Origin: CATQHD01 sp965202675
Lineage (GTDB): Bacteria > Actinomycetota > Acidimicrobiia > Spongiisociales > Spongiisociaceae
Assembly: GCA_965202675.1 (NCBI GenBank)
Contig: OZ241842.1
Location: 2,914,001 to 2,978,000 of the forward strand
Reading direction: 5' to 3'
DNA: 64,000 nt
The notes under the pieces are model-generated. The model was given only the letters and a program-made list of their open reading frames with translations, ran no database searches and had not been told where the DNA came from. Numbering within the stretch: position 1 is the first letter of the stretch; each line of letters opens with the position of its first letter. The translations under genes and the position numbers were made by a program. Below, in pieces: positions 55,296 to 63,435 of the stretch.

Positions 55296-58200
55296 ATGGG
55301 TCATCTGAACGAGGTCCTGCGGATGCTCACCGCCGATGATCCGAAGACGGCGGTCCAGGGGCGGCGGTTCGAGCGGTTGGTGCAGGCGGCGCTGCGGGCG
55401 CACCCCGGCGAGTACGGGCGGGAGCGCTTCGATGAGGTCTGGCTCTGGGGCGAGTGGCCCGAACGGGTTGCGCGGGGGTACGGCCAGGACATCGGGATCG
55501 ACATCGTGGCCCGCCAGACCCCGGCCTACGGCGGCGGGCTGTGCGCCGTCCAATGCAAGTTCTACGAGGGCGAGGTCCCGACCAGCGGGGTGGACAAGTT
55601 CCTCGCCGCGTCGGGGACGGCAGATTTTGCGTCCCGGCTGCTGGTGGCGACCGCCCGAGTTTCCAAGAACGGGATGATCAAGGCGCGCCGGGCCGAGCCC
55701 CGGTGCGAGGTGCTGCACACCTCCGAGATGGACCGCTGGGTGGACGACTGGCGGGAGTGCATCGATACGCCCGACCGGCTGGAGATCCCGCCCGCCCCCA
55801 AGCACGAGCTGTACGGTTTCCAGGAGGAGGCGGTGCGCAGCATCGCCGATGGTTTCCTGGACGCCGATCGGGGGCAGCTGATCCTTCCCTGCGGGACCGG
55901 CAAGTCGCTGGTGGCCCTCCGGGCGGCGGAGCGGGTGGCCGGCCGGGGAGGCCGGGTGCTGTACCTGGTTCCCTCCATTGCGCTGATCGGCCAGACCATG
56001 CGGGAGTGGTCCCGCCAGCGGGAGATGCCCCTGCGCTATCTGGGCGTCTGTTCGGATCCCACCGCGGGCCGCAGGGCCTCGAAGAAGGCAGATGTGGCCG
56101 GCGATCTGACCGAGCTGGCCATTCCGGTAACCACCGATGCCGAAAAGCTGGCGGCGGAGTTCGCCCGGCCGGCGCCGGACGACGCCATGCAGGTGGTGTT
56201 CAGCACCTACCAGTCGTCCTTCCAGATATCGGCCGCCCAGGAGCAGGCCGGGGGGAGGGCGGTGTTCGACCTGATCATCTGCGACGAGGCGCACCGCACC
56301 ACCGGCATCGAACCCTCGAGTGAGGGACTGGGCGCCTCGCCGTTCCGCATCGTTCACGACGACCGCCGCATCCGGGGCCGCAAGCGCTTGTACATGACCG
56401 CCACCCCCAGGGTGTTCACTGCGCGGCAACGCAAGAAAATCGACGCCCCGGATTTCGAGGGCGACAGCTTCAGCATGGACGATCCCGGGACCTTCGGGAA
56501 GCGCTTTTATGAGATGGAGTTCAGCGAGGCGGTGGACGGCGAGTACCTCACCGACTACGAGGTGCTGGTCATCACCGCCACCGAGGAGGCCTACCTGCAG
56601 TCGCTCGCCAACGTCGGCCTGTCCCATGAGGTTCTGGTGCATGAGGACACCAACCTTGCCTTGGACGACGCGGTGAAGCTGGCCGGATGCTGGGACGCGC
56701 TGGCCTCGCCCGCCACCACCGAGGTGCAGCCGGGGCGCTTTCCCGGCCAGGTCTTCCCCGGCGGGGGAGAACCGGCCCGCTCGGCCATCGCCTTCACCAA
56801 CCTGGTGCGTACCTCTGAGACGGTGGCGCTGGTATGGCCGAGGTTGGTGGATGCGCTGGCCCGTCGCGGGGCCGATAGCGGAAACGGGGGGGGGGGTTCT
56901 CCGCAGTACCTGCAACTCGACGTAGATCACATCGACGGATCCACTCCGGCCGCTGAACGAGCTGGCCTGCTTGAACAACTGAGGGGAAGGGCCGGGCATA
57001 CCGGGGACGGACGGCCGATCTGCCGGGTGCTCAGCAACGCCCGGGTACTAACAGAAGGAGTGGATGTTCCCAGCCTGGATGCGGTGATCTTCCTCAACAG
57101 CCGGTCATCCACGGTCGACATCACCCAGGCGGTTGGCCGGGCGATGCGCAAGGCGCCGGGCAAGCAGAAGGGATATATCGTGATCCCGGTGGTGGTGCCC
57201 GACGACGCTTCACCGCAGGAGATGCTGGGCGCTTCGGGCTTCAAGACGGTATGGGAGGTGGTGCGGGCCCTGCGCTCCCACGACTCCCGGATGGAGCACT
57301 ACGTCAGCAACGCCTCCGCCTGGATAAGAAACGCCCCTCTCCGTATCACCGAATATGGAAGGGACCTTGAAACAGACCGGTACGAACAGCGGATACAGCA
57401 ACAGCTGCAGTTTCAACTCCACCAAGAGATCGCATCCAAAGTGGTGGAGATCATCGGAGACAAGCAGATGTATCCCCGTTGGGGAGAGCGGGCGGCCGAT
57501 ATCTGTCGCCAGGTGCAGACCCTGGTCAAACAGTTGGTTACTGGCGGAGGAGCGGAGCGGGCCTTCGAACGATTCCTGAAGGGCATCCGCCACTCGATCG
57601 GGGATCACATCACCCGTGAGCAGGCGCAGGAGATGATCGCCCAGCACGTGGTGACCATCCCGGTGTTCGAGGTGATGCTGGCCGGAAGCGGGTTCGCCGA
57701 ACAGAACCCGGTCAGCCAGGAAATCGAACGCCTTCTCGGAACCTTCCAAGAGCTGGGCTTCTCGTTCGAGGAGGAATTGAGGCCGTTGACCCGCGCCTAC
57801 CAGCAGATGGAGGCGGCTTTTGAAGGTGCCGTTACCAGTGCCGAGAAGGTTGACATCCTGCGCGAGATATACGACGGCTTCTTCAAGGCGGCGATGAAGA
57901 ACATTGTGAAACGGGTGGGAATCGTTTATACGCCGGTGCAGATAGTCGACTTCATGGTCAGGTCGGCGGCCGCCATTTGCCAAAAGGAGTTCGGACGGTC
58001 GATAGGCAGCGAGAACCTGCATATCCTCGATCCGTTCGCCGGTACCGGCAGCTACTTGGCTCGCCTGATAGAAATGAAGGACGAGGACGGCAACTATCTC
58101 ATAGCTCCGGAGGACCTGGACCGCAAGTATAAAGAGGAGCTGCACGCCAACGAGCTGATTTTGCTGGCCTATTACATAGCCGCCATTAAAATTGAAGAGG

Positions 58201-59561
58201 CCAAACACTCGCGTGATATCGAGTCTGATGGTGTAACAATTTATGATCGGTACCGGAAGATACTGTTAACCGATACCTTCCTGGAATCCCCTTCGCAAGC
58301 TGGCTTTCCCACGTTTCAGGATAATATCCGCGGGCGTCTGGAGCAGGATACTACGCCTATGACCGTTATTCTGGCCAACCCGCCTTGGTCGTCTGGCCAG
58401 AAGGACGCAGGGGATGATAACCCGAATCTCGAATACGAAGATGTGGGCAACCGAGTCGAACAAACCTATGGGGCCAAACACCGAGAGGTGACGGGTCGAG
58501 CGCCCGGCGGCAATGCATCGGGGAATCTTTATGTGAAAGCTTTACGCTGGTGCTCTGATCGGGTATTGCCGAACACGCAGCGCGGTGACCATTCTGTTAT
58601 CATTGGCTTGGTGCATCCAAACTCCTTAACAGACGGAACCTCTTTGGCCGGGGTGCGGGCAACTCTCCGAGATGAATATACAGACATCTATGTAATCAAC
58701 TTACTTGGTAACGCCTTTAGACAAGGCGACGAACGTAGACGTGAAGGGGATCCTGTATTCGGTGAGGGTACGCGAAACGGTACCCAAATAACCTTTTTAG
58801 TCAGAAACCCGTCCAAGAATCCAGATCAGCCTGCTACTTTATATTATGCTCAGGTTCCCGATTGTATGAGCTTGGATAAAAAATGGGCATGGCTGGAAAA
58901 AGTGTGGGATATTACAAGCCCCTTATTGGAAAAAGTACCCGTAACATCGAGACACGACTGGGTAAACCTGTCAGATGGAACCTTTGAGGAACTGTTGCCG
59001 ATATGCGACACTGACAAGAAAAATTCATTGGTTGCTTTTACACAACATGCTAGAGGTGTAGGAACAAGTTGTGATGTTTATGTATATTCTTTTGATCGAC
59101 AAAAATTGATTGAGAAGGTACAGCGGTTGATTGATGCATATGAGGACACCCAAGAATGGTACGAAGACTATCCTAGAAAGGATGTATTTGATAAGGCTAC
59201 AGCCAACGATAGGTTGGATGAGATCAAATGGACGACTACTCTTAAAACTAGTTTAAAACAACGCAAGGATATTATCTTCGACGAAAGTCGAATTCGGGAG
59301 GTTCTGTACCGGCCGTTTACCAAGCTATGGCTATATGAGGATGACCGTATTCTGTCCGCGGTCAAAACGGTTTCCGCTATGTTCCCCCGTGACGAGGAAG
59401 AACAATCTGCTGTGGAACGGGGGGGGGGGGCTGGAGGAATCCTCATCACCTGTCCGTCCAACATGGCCGTCTTCGGAACTCTCGCCACCTGCAGACACGG
59501 GGATCTCAAGGCAGCCGGAACAGCTCAGGCCTCCAGGGTTGCTACCAGATGGCGATCCTGA
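55296..59561 (+). CDS. Type ISP restriction-modification enzyme, main polypeptide with switchable end
   Basis: This 1421-residue protein has, in order: an Mrr-like nuclease (about 1-150; IGIDIVARQ, AVQCKFYEG), a superfamily-2 helicase (about 180-680; PCGTGKSLVAL, ICDEAHRTTG, MTATPRVF, QAVGRAMR), a coupler, an N6-adenine methyltransferase (about 840-1060; LDPFAGTGSYLARL, ILANPPWS), and a specificity region (about 1075 to the end). The specificity region is AT-rich and looks imported. Family members are about 1580-1650 residues; this one lacks the C-terminal domain, encoded by the upstream gene. It ends in cassette C1 directly after a 12-G tract (residue about 1375). A second G tract lies at residue about 531. 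Both could shift the frame. Confidence 0.88.
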   Translation: MGHLNEVLRMLTADDPKTAVQGRRFERLVQAALRAHPGEYGRERFDEVWLWGEWPERVARGYGQDIGIDIVARQTPAYGGGLCAVQCKFYEGEVPTSGVDKFLAASGTADFASRLLVATARVSKNGMIKARRAEPRCEVLHTSEMDRWVDDWRECIDTPDRLEIPPAPKHELYGFQEEAVRSIADGFLDADRGQLILPCGTGKSLVALRAAERVAGRGGRVLYLVPSIALIGQTMREWSRQREMPLRYLGVCSDPTAGRRASKKADVAGDLTELAIPVTTDAEKLAAEFARPAPDDAMQVVFSTYQSSFQISAAQEQAGGRAVFDLIICDEAHRTTGIEPSSEGLGASPFRIVHDDRRIRGRKRLYMTATPRVFTARQRKKIDAPDFEGDSFSMDDPGTFGKRFYEMEFSEAVDGEYLTDYEVLVITATEEAYLQSLANVGLSHEVLVHEDTNLALDDAVKLAGCWDALASPATTEVQPGRFPGQVFPGGGEPARSAIAFTNLVRTSETVALVWPRLVDALARRGADSGNGGGGSPQYLQLDVDHIDGSTPAAERAGLLEQLRGRAGHTGDGRPICRVLSNARVLTEGVDVPSLDAVIFLNSRSSTVDITQAVGRAMRKAPGKQKGYIVIPVVVPDDASPQEMLGASGFKTVWEVVRALRSHDSRMEHYVSNASAWIRNAPLRITEYGRDLETDRYEQRIQQQLQFQLHQEIASKVVEIIGDKQMYPRWGERAADICRQVQTLVKQLVTGGGAERAFERFLKGIRHSIGDHITREQAQEMIAQHVVTIPVFEVMLAGSGFAEQNPVSQEIERLLGTFQELGFSFEEELRPLTRAYQQMEAAFEGAVTSAEKVDILREIYDGFFKAAMKNIVKRVGIVYTPVQIVDFMVRSAAAICQKEFGRSIGSENLHILDPFAGTGSYLARLIEMKDEDGNYLIAPEDLDRKYKEELHANELILLAYYIAAIKIEEAKHSRDIESDGVTIYDRYRKILLTDTFLESPSQAGFPTFQDNIRGRLEQDTTPMTVILANPPWSSGQKDAGDDNPNLEYEDVGNRVEQTYGAKHREVTGRAPGGNASGNLYVKALRWCSDRVLPNTQRGDHSVIIGLVHPNSLTDGTSLAGVRATLRDEYTDIYVINLLGNAFRQGDERRREGDPVFGEGTRNGTQITFLVRNPSKNPDQPATLYYAQVPDCMSLDKKWAWLEKVWDITSPLLEKVPVTSRHDWVNLSDGTFEELLPICDTDKKNSLVAFTQHARGVGTSCDVYVYSFDRQKLIEKVQRLIDAYEDTQEWYEDYPRKDVFDKATANDRLDEIKWTTTLKTSLKQRKDIIFDESRIREVLYRPFTKLWLYEDDRILSAVKTVSAMFPRDEEEQSAVERGGGAGGILITCPSNMAVFGTLATCRHGDLKAAGTAQASRVATRWRS
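56886..56896 (+). repeat. 11-G tract inside the helicase part of the ISP gene
   Basis: Eleven consecutive G between GAAAC and TTCTCC, coding part of SGNGGGGSPQ. A one-base slip would shift the frame and stop the protein before the methyltransferase, an on/off phase-variation layout known for other restriction enzymes. The present length keeps the gene open. Confidence 0.75.
59419..59430 (+). repeat. 12-G tract G1, first selector tract
   Basis: Twelve G immediately before cassette C1. With 12 G the protein reads ERGGGAGG and enters C1. One G more (or two fewer) reads an open frame of 40 codons into cassette C2. One G fewer (or two more) reads an open frame through the second tract, then with that tract unchanged into cassette C4. 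I checked all codons of these paths by hand. Confidence 0.8.
59436..59561 (+). other. Cassette C1 (currently in frame): end of the ISP main protein
   Basis: Encodes GILITCPSNMAVFGTLAT, DLKAAGTAQASR, and a WRS ending. It is homologous to the six cassettes that follow. In fused type ISP proteins this region joins the specificity part to the C-terminal domain. Its stop (TGA) is part of the start of C2. Confidence 0.8.
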
Positions 59562-59671
59562 CCAGCAGCGGGAACAACATGACCTTTCAGGCGTTGGCAT
59601 CAACGAGGCTTACGGACCTGGCGGCGATCAAGGGTTCCCAGCAGACGCGGGTGATACCGCGCCGCAGGTAA
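59552..59671 (+). other. Cassette C2 (silent)
   Basis: Encodes AILTSSGNNMTFQALA, then LTDLAAIKGSQQTR and VIPRRR, then TAA. It overlaps the last 10 bp of C1 in another frame (GCGATCCTGA is both C1's stop region and C2's first codons). It is reached from tract G1 by a +1 or -2 slip. Confidence 0.8.
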
Positions 59672-59672
59672 C

Positions 59673-59683
59673 GGGGGGGGGGG
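59673..59683 (+). repeat. 11-G tract G2, second selector tract
   Basis: Starts 2 nt after the C2 stop. One frame enters cassette C3, one enters C4, and the third stays open for about 80 codons through tract G3 into C5. The unit from G1 to G2 is 254 bp; from G2 to G3 it is 257 bp. Confidence 0.8.
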
Positions 59684-59689
59684 CTGGAG

Positions 59690-59815
59690 GGAATCCTCAT
59701 CACCGCCCCCTCCAACAAGGCGGTCTTCGGAGCTCTCGCAACCGGGGTCGTCGGCGACCTCTGCGCAGTCGGAACCCTTCAAGCTTCGAGGGCCGTTCCC
59801 AGACGGCGATCCTGA
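59690..59815 (+). other. Cassette C3 (silent)
   Basis: Encodes GILITAPSNKAVFGALAT, GDLCAVGTLQASR, AVPRRRS and a TGA. Closest to C1. It lies 7 nt behind tract G2, as C1 lies behind G1 (CTGGAGG spacer in both). Confidence 0.8.
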
Positions 59816-59928
59816 TGACAGGGCCGTCCAACATGGCGACCTTCGGGGTGCTGACCGCCGACCTGTTGCCGGATCTGCATACGATGGCGGCCGGTCAGCA
59901 GACGCGGACGATTCCGCGCCGCGGGTAA
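59806..59928 (+). other. Cassette C4 (silent)
   Basis: Encodes AILMTGPSNMATFGVLT, ADLLPDLHTMAAGQQTR, TIPRRG and a TAA. It overlaps the last 10 bp of C3 in another frame, as C2 overlaps C1. It is reached from G1 by a -1 slip with G2 unchanged. Confidence 0.8.
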
Positions 59929-59929
59929 C

Positions 59930-59940
59930 GGGGGGGGGGG
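59930..59940 (+). repeat. 11-G tract G3, third selector tract
   Basis: Starts 1 nt after the C4 stop. All three frames after it are open and lead to C5 (AATCGGCGATCC frame), C6 (through 36 codons) or C7 (through 71 codons). Confidence 0.8.
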
Positions 59941-59945
59941 AATCG

Positions 59946-60059
59946 GCGATCCTCGTCAACCAGACCCAGCAGCTCCCCTTCACCACCCTCGCAACCGGGA
60001 TCCTCTTCGACCTGTGCGCCACCGGACGACAAACCCGGGCCATGCCCCGGCGATCCTGA
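59946..60059 (+). other. Cassette C5 (silent)
   Basis: Encodes AILVNQTQQLPFTTLAT, ILFDLCATGRQTR, AMPRRS and a TGA. Slightly shorter than the others (38 codons with the stop). Confidence 0.75.
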
Positions 60060-60202
60060 TCATGAAGGACCCGCAGCTTCCGTTCGCCGCTCTGGTAACC
60101 GAGACACTGTTCGATCTGCACACGGCGGGCCGCCCGACCCGGGCCCTCCCGAGGCGATCATGGTCGTCACCCCCTCCAACCGGGCCCGCCCCGCCGTCAT
60201 AG
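60050..60202 (+). other. Cassette C6 (silent)
   Basis: Encodes AILIMKDPQLPFAALVT, LFDLHTAGRPTR, ALPRRS. The usual CGATCCTGA end is changed to CGATCATGG, so this frame continues to a stop at 60202. It begins inside the end of C5. Confidence 0.7.
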
Positions 60203-60273
60203 CCACCGGAATCCTCCCCGACCTACACGTAATAGACCCCGCCGGCCGGGCCGTTCCCCGCCGCATGGTGTAG
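60154..60273 (+). other. Cassette C7 (silent, last of the array)
   Basis: Encodes AIMVVTPSNRARPAVIAT, ILPDLHVIDPAGR, AVPRRMV and a TAG. It begins inside the end of C6. Its second half is the most degraded of the seven. Confidence 0.7.
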
Positions 60274-60288
60274 TTGTATGCTGGTCCT

Positions 60289-60543
60289 ATGGCGACTGAT
60301 GCCGTATCGAGGCTGTATACGGACATGGCCACCCTCGTTGCGATGCAAGACGAGCTCCGGGCAGAGGCCGAAGCCATGCTTCCCGACGGTTATGCGTTGG
60401 TAGGCGCATCGCTCCGCCGGCTGAGGGAGGACCTTCCCGACTGCCTGACTCTCCAAGGCGTATACGGGCCGGTTGAGGTTCGCGGCATCCCCTACGATGC
60501 CGAAACCGCCCGCATGCAGGCAGATCGAGGTGAACCGACCTGA
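60289..60543 (+). CDS. Small protein of unknown function behind the cassette array
   Basis: This 84-residue protein starts at ATG 60289: MATDAVSRLYTDMATLVAMQ, then ALVGASLRRLREDLPDCLTL and YGPVEVRGIPYDAETARM. It has no recognised family. It sits between C7 and a decayed copy of the C6/C7 junction, so it is flanked by a direct repeat. It may be an inserted gene or a small regulator of the array. Confidence 0.5.
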   Translation: MATDAVSRLYTDMATLVAMQDELRAEAEAMLPDGYALVGASLRRLREDLPDCLTLQGVYGPVEVRGIPYDAETARMQADRGEPT

Positions 60544-60550
60544 ACACAGT

Positions 60551-60640
60551 GGGTCGCCCGACCCGGGCTCTGCTGGGGCGGTCATGTTCGTACCCCCTCC
60601 AACCGGGCCCGCTCTACCGTCAAAGCCACCGGAATCATCC
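60551..60640 (+). pseudogene. Decayed duplicate of the C6/C7 cassette junction
   Basis: TCGCCCGACCCGGGCTCT and CCCCCTCCAACCGGGCCCGC match 60130-60190 with several changes, then ACCGGAATCATCC matches ACCGGAATCCTCC. Frames are broken. It marks an earlier, longer array or a local duplication across the small gene. Confidence 0.65.
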
Positions 60641-60670
60641 AGCCTGGGGCCTTCCTCACCCGTCCCCACC

Positions 60671-60721
60671 ATTCGAGAACGCGAAAATCCGCCCGCCAAG
60701 CCCGGCTTCGCCGGGCTCCCC
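60671..60721. repeat. Repeat-family copy, left half (R6)
   Basis: CGAGAACGCGAAAATCC and the CCCGGCTTCGCCGGG hairpin match the first 50 bp of copy R3, then similarity stops at the IS110 left end. The other half of this copy continues at 63849 (R4). Confidence 0.65.
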
Positions 60722-60964
60722 TTACCGTGTTCGGGGTTGCCTCTGTGTGATGATACGGGGGTGATCGCCTGTCCACAGCGGGTAGGGCTGTCGGGCTCTG
60801 TCAGTCAATGACTAGGGGAGTGATGCCGCCCGTTGTGTATGGGTGTGGTTGATCTCTAACAGGAACATGCACCCGATTGCGGGGGCTTTGTAAGGTGGTT
60901 GACGACAACCGCGCCCGGGGCGGGTGATCTGTGGATAACTATTCCGCCGGCGGAAGGAGCCGAG

Positions 60965-61784
60965 ATGAACATCAAACAGATCAGGGTGTTCCTGGGAGTG
61001 GACATAGCCAAAGAAGAACATTTCTGTCATGCGGTCACCGCCGACGGAGCCGGGTTGTTCGCCCGGGCGGTGAGCAACAACGAAGCCGGACTGGACCGCA
61101 TGATCGACCAGGCCGAGACACAGGGCCGGACGGTGATGGTGATCGATACCACCAGCTCCAGCGCCGGGCTGCTGCTGGGAGTAGCCGCCCGGCGGGGAAT
61201 CCCCGTGGCGTATGTACCCGGCCTGGTAATGCGCCGAGCCGCGCAGCTCTACGCAAGCGCCGCCAAGACCGACCCCCAGGACGCGTTCGTGCTCGCCGAC
61301 TACGCCCGCCGCAACGCCGACCGGCTCACCTGGGTCGAGGCAACCGACGAGCTGATGACCCGAATGCGGATCCTGGCCGGCCGCGACGAAGACCTGGCAA
61401 CAGACTCCACCCGCGGTGTCAACCGCCTGCGAGACGCCCTGCTAGCCGTTTCCCCAGGCCTGGAACGAGTCCTGGGCCCCAAACTGGCGCAAAAAGCCGT
61501 CCGCGAGCTGCTGCGCCGGTGGCCCACCCCCACCGCGCTGCGAACCGCGGGACGCACCCGCATACGCAACCTGCTCAAAAAACACTACCCACACAAACCC
61601 CAAAAAGCCCTGACCCTGACCGAACGCATCTGGACAGAAACCCAAGCCCAGACCGTCACCCTCCCCGGCGAAACCACCTGGGGAGAAATCATCACCGAAC
61701 TAACCGAAGCCCTCGACCGGACACAAACCCAACGAGCCGACCTCGCCGCCCGGATCGAACAAACCTTCGGATCCCACCCTTTAG
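60965..61784 (+). pseudogene. IS110 transposase, N-terminal part
   Basis: Begins MNIKQIRVFLGVDIAKEEHF with the RuvC-like DEDD core (LGVDIAKEEHFCHAV, VMVIDTTSSSAGLLLG, KTDPQDAFVLADYAR). ATG preceded by GGAAGGAG. The frame runs into the IS1380 element at 61785 and stops at 61787. With 63436-63830 it rejoins exactly as a 404-residue protein after removing the insertion and one 5-bp repeat. Confidence 0.88.
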
Positions 61785-63430
61785 CCTGAATCCACCGATG
61801 GGGTGTGGGGTTTTGGGGCGTAAATGTTGGGAAGTGCCTCTCTGACCTGGGATAATAGCCGTATGTATCAACGGTTTCGGCCCTGGACGAGGAGGCACTT
61901 CCTGTGAGTAGAGTATCGCACAAAATCGACCGCTTGGAGCCGGTTTTCGACGACGAGTCGCTGGTAGCGGATGCGGGGTTGCTGACAGCGTCGACGTTGA
62001 TGGACCGGCTGGGCTTGGAGGATGTGGTGGATTCGATGGTCCGCCTCGGCGGCCGTGCGGGCGCCGCCCGGCCGGGCCGTAAGGTATTGACGCTGGCGGC
62101 GTCGATGTTGCTGGGGGGTTCTCATATCGACCACACCGACCGGCTGCGGGCTGGGTCCACCGGGGAGGTGTTGCCGTTCCGGCCGGTGGCGGCTTCAACG
62201 GTGGGGACTTTTCTGCGGTCTTTGACCTGGGGTCATGTCCGTCAGCTGGACAAAGCCCTGACCGAGGCGCTGCGCCGGGCGTGGACGGCGGGCGCAGGCC
62301 CCGCAGACGGGACGCCGGTGACGATTGACGTGGATTCCACGATCTGTGAAGTGTCGGGCAAAACCAAACAAGGCGCCGCCTACAGTGGTTACACCAACCA
62401 GTTGGGTTACCACCCCCTGTTGGCGGTCCGGGCCGACACCGGCGAAATAGTGGCGGCCCGCCTCCGGGGCGGGGCGTCACAGCAGGGCAACGCTCACTTT
62501 GTTGCCGAGGCCGTCCACCGCGCCCGCCGCGCCGGCGCCGCAGGAGAGATCACGGTGCGGGCCGACGCCGGGTTCTGGTCGCATGGCCTGATCGAACAGC
62601 TGGGCGGCTTGGGGGTGCGCTGGTCGATAACCGTTCCCCTCTACCCCAATGTCAGAGCAGCTATCGAAGCGATCCCCGAGGAGTCCTGGGAGTCTATCGA
62701 ATACACCGAAACCGGCGCAGCCCAGGTCGCGGAGACGCTCATCGGCGGGCCCGCCGAACCCCTGCGGCTGGTGGTCCGCCGAACCCGGATAACCGGACAC
62801 CAAGCCCAGATCTGGCCAGACTGGCGGTACCACGCCTTCGCCACCAACACCACAATGCCCGCCGTCGAAGCCGACCGGGAGCACCGCAGTCACGCCTCCG
62901 TCGAGCTCGCTGTCCGCGATCTCAAAGAAGGCGGCCTCGCTCACCTGCCCTCCGGGGGGTTCAACGCCAACGCCGGCTGGCTTGCCTGCGCGGTGCTCGC
63001 CTACAACCTGATCCGATGGATCAAACACCTCGGCGGCGTCCAACCCGCCGGGGTGCTCACCGTCGGACGCACCGTCCTTGTTCGCCTCTACCGCATTCCC
63101 GGCCGCGTTGTCAACCACAGAGGCCGCTTCCTGCTCCGCCTCCCCGCCCGATGGCCCTGGGCCCGCACCTACCAGACCATCCTCGACAACCTCCGCGGCC
63201 TGCCCCAACTCTGCTGACCCCGCCCGCCCCTCGCCGGTGAACACCCGACCCTGAATCACACACGCCCAAACCACCCCCACCAACCCAAACCAACCAACCA
63301 AACCCCCCAACACCCCCGCATTCCCGCCGAAACCGCTCAAACAAACCAGCAACCAACCCACCCCGGCCGCCCAAAACACCCCACCACCCCCACAAACCGG
63401 CACACCCGCCAACAAAACGGTGGATTCAGG
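61785..63430 (+). mobile_element. IS1380-family insertion sequence with intact ends
   Basis: A 1646-bp element. The ends are matching inverted repeats (CCTGAATCCACCG left, CGGTGGATTCAGG right), and the target duplication TTTAG flanks both sides (61780-61784 and 63431-63435). It carries one complete transposase gene. Its insertion disrupts the IS110 transposase. Confidence 0.92.
61904..63217 (+). CDS. IS1380-family DDE transposase
   Basis: This 437-residue protein has the IS1380 pattern: IDVDSTICEVSGKTKQGAAY (first catalytic Asp), YHPLLAVRADTGEIVAARL, VRADAGFWSHGLIEQL (second Asp) and SHASVELAVRDLKEGGLAHL with the Glu, then SGGFNANAGWLACAVLAYNL. The GTG start at 61904 follows GAGGAGG. The gene is uninterrupted and the element has clean ends, so it may still be active. 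Confidence 0.92.
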   Translation: MSRVSHKIDRLEPVFDDESLVADAGLLTASTLMDRLGLEDVVDSMVRLGGRAGAARPGRKVLTLAASMLLGGSHIDHTDRLRAGSTGEVLPFRPVAASTVGTFLRSLTWGHVRQLDKALTEALRRAWTAGAGPADGTPVTIDVDSTICEVSGKTKQGAAYSGYTNQLGYHPLLAVRADTGEIVAARLRGGASQQGNAHFVAEAVHRARRAGAAGEITVRADAGFWSHGLIEQLGGLGVRWSITVPLYPNVRAAIEAIPEESWESIEYTETGAAQVAETLIGGPAEPLRLVVRRTRITGHQAQIWPDWRYHAFATNTTMPAVEADREHRSHASVELAVRDLKEGGLAHLPSGGFNANAGWLACAVLAYNLIRWIKHLGGVQPAGVLTVGRTVLVRLYRIPGRVVNHRGRFLLRLPARWPWARTYQTILDNLRGLPQLC

Positions 63431-63435
63431 TTTAG

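Noticed and set aside
59335..59928. A separate gene in the frame that ends in cassette C4
   Set aside because: It has no ribosome site and its first part is the specificity region out of frame. It is better explained as the slipped frame after tract G1.
59419..60273. A diversity-generating retroelement or CRISPR-like array
   Set aside because: There is no reverse transcriptase, no template/variable repeat pair with adenine bias, and the units are coding and divergent without constant repeats or spacers.
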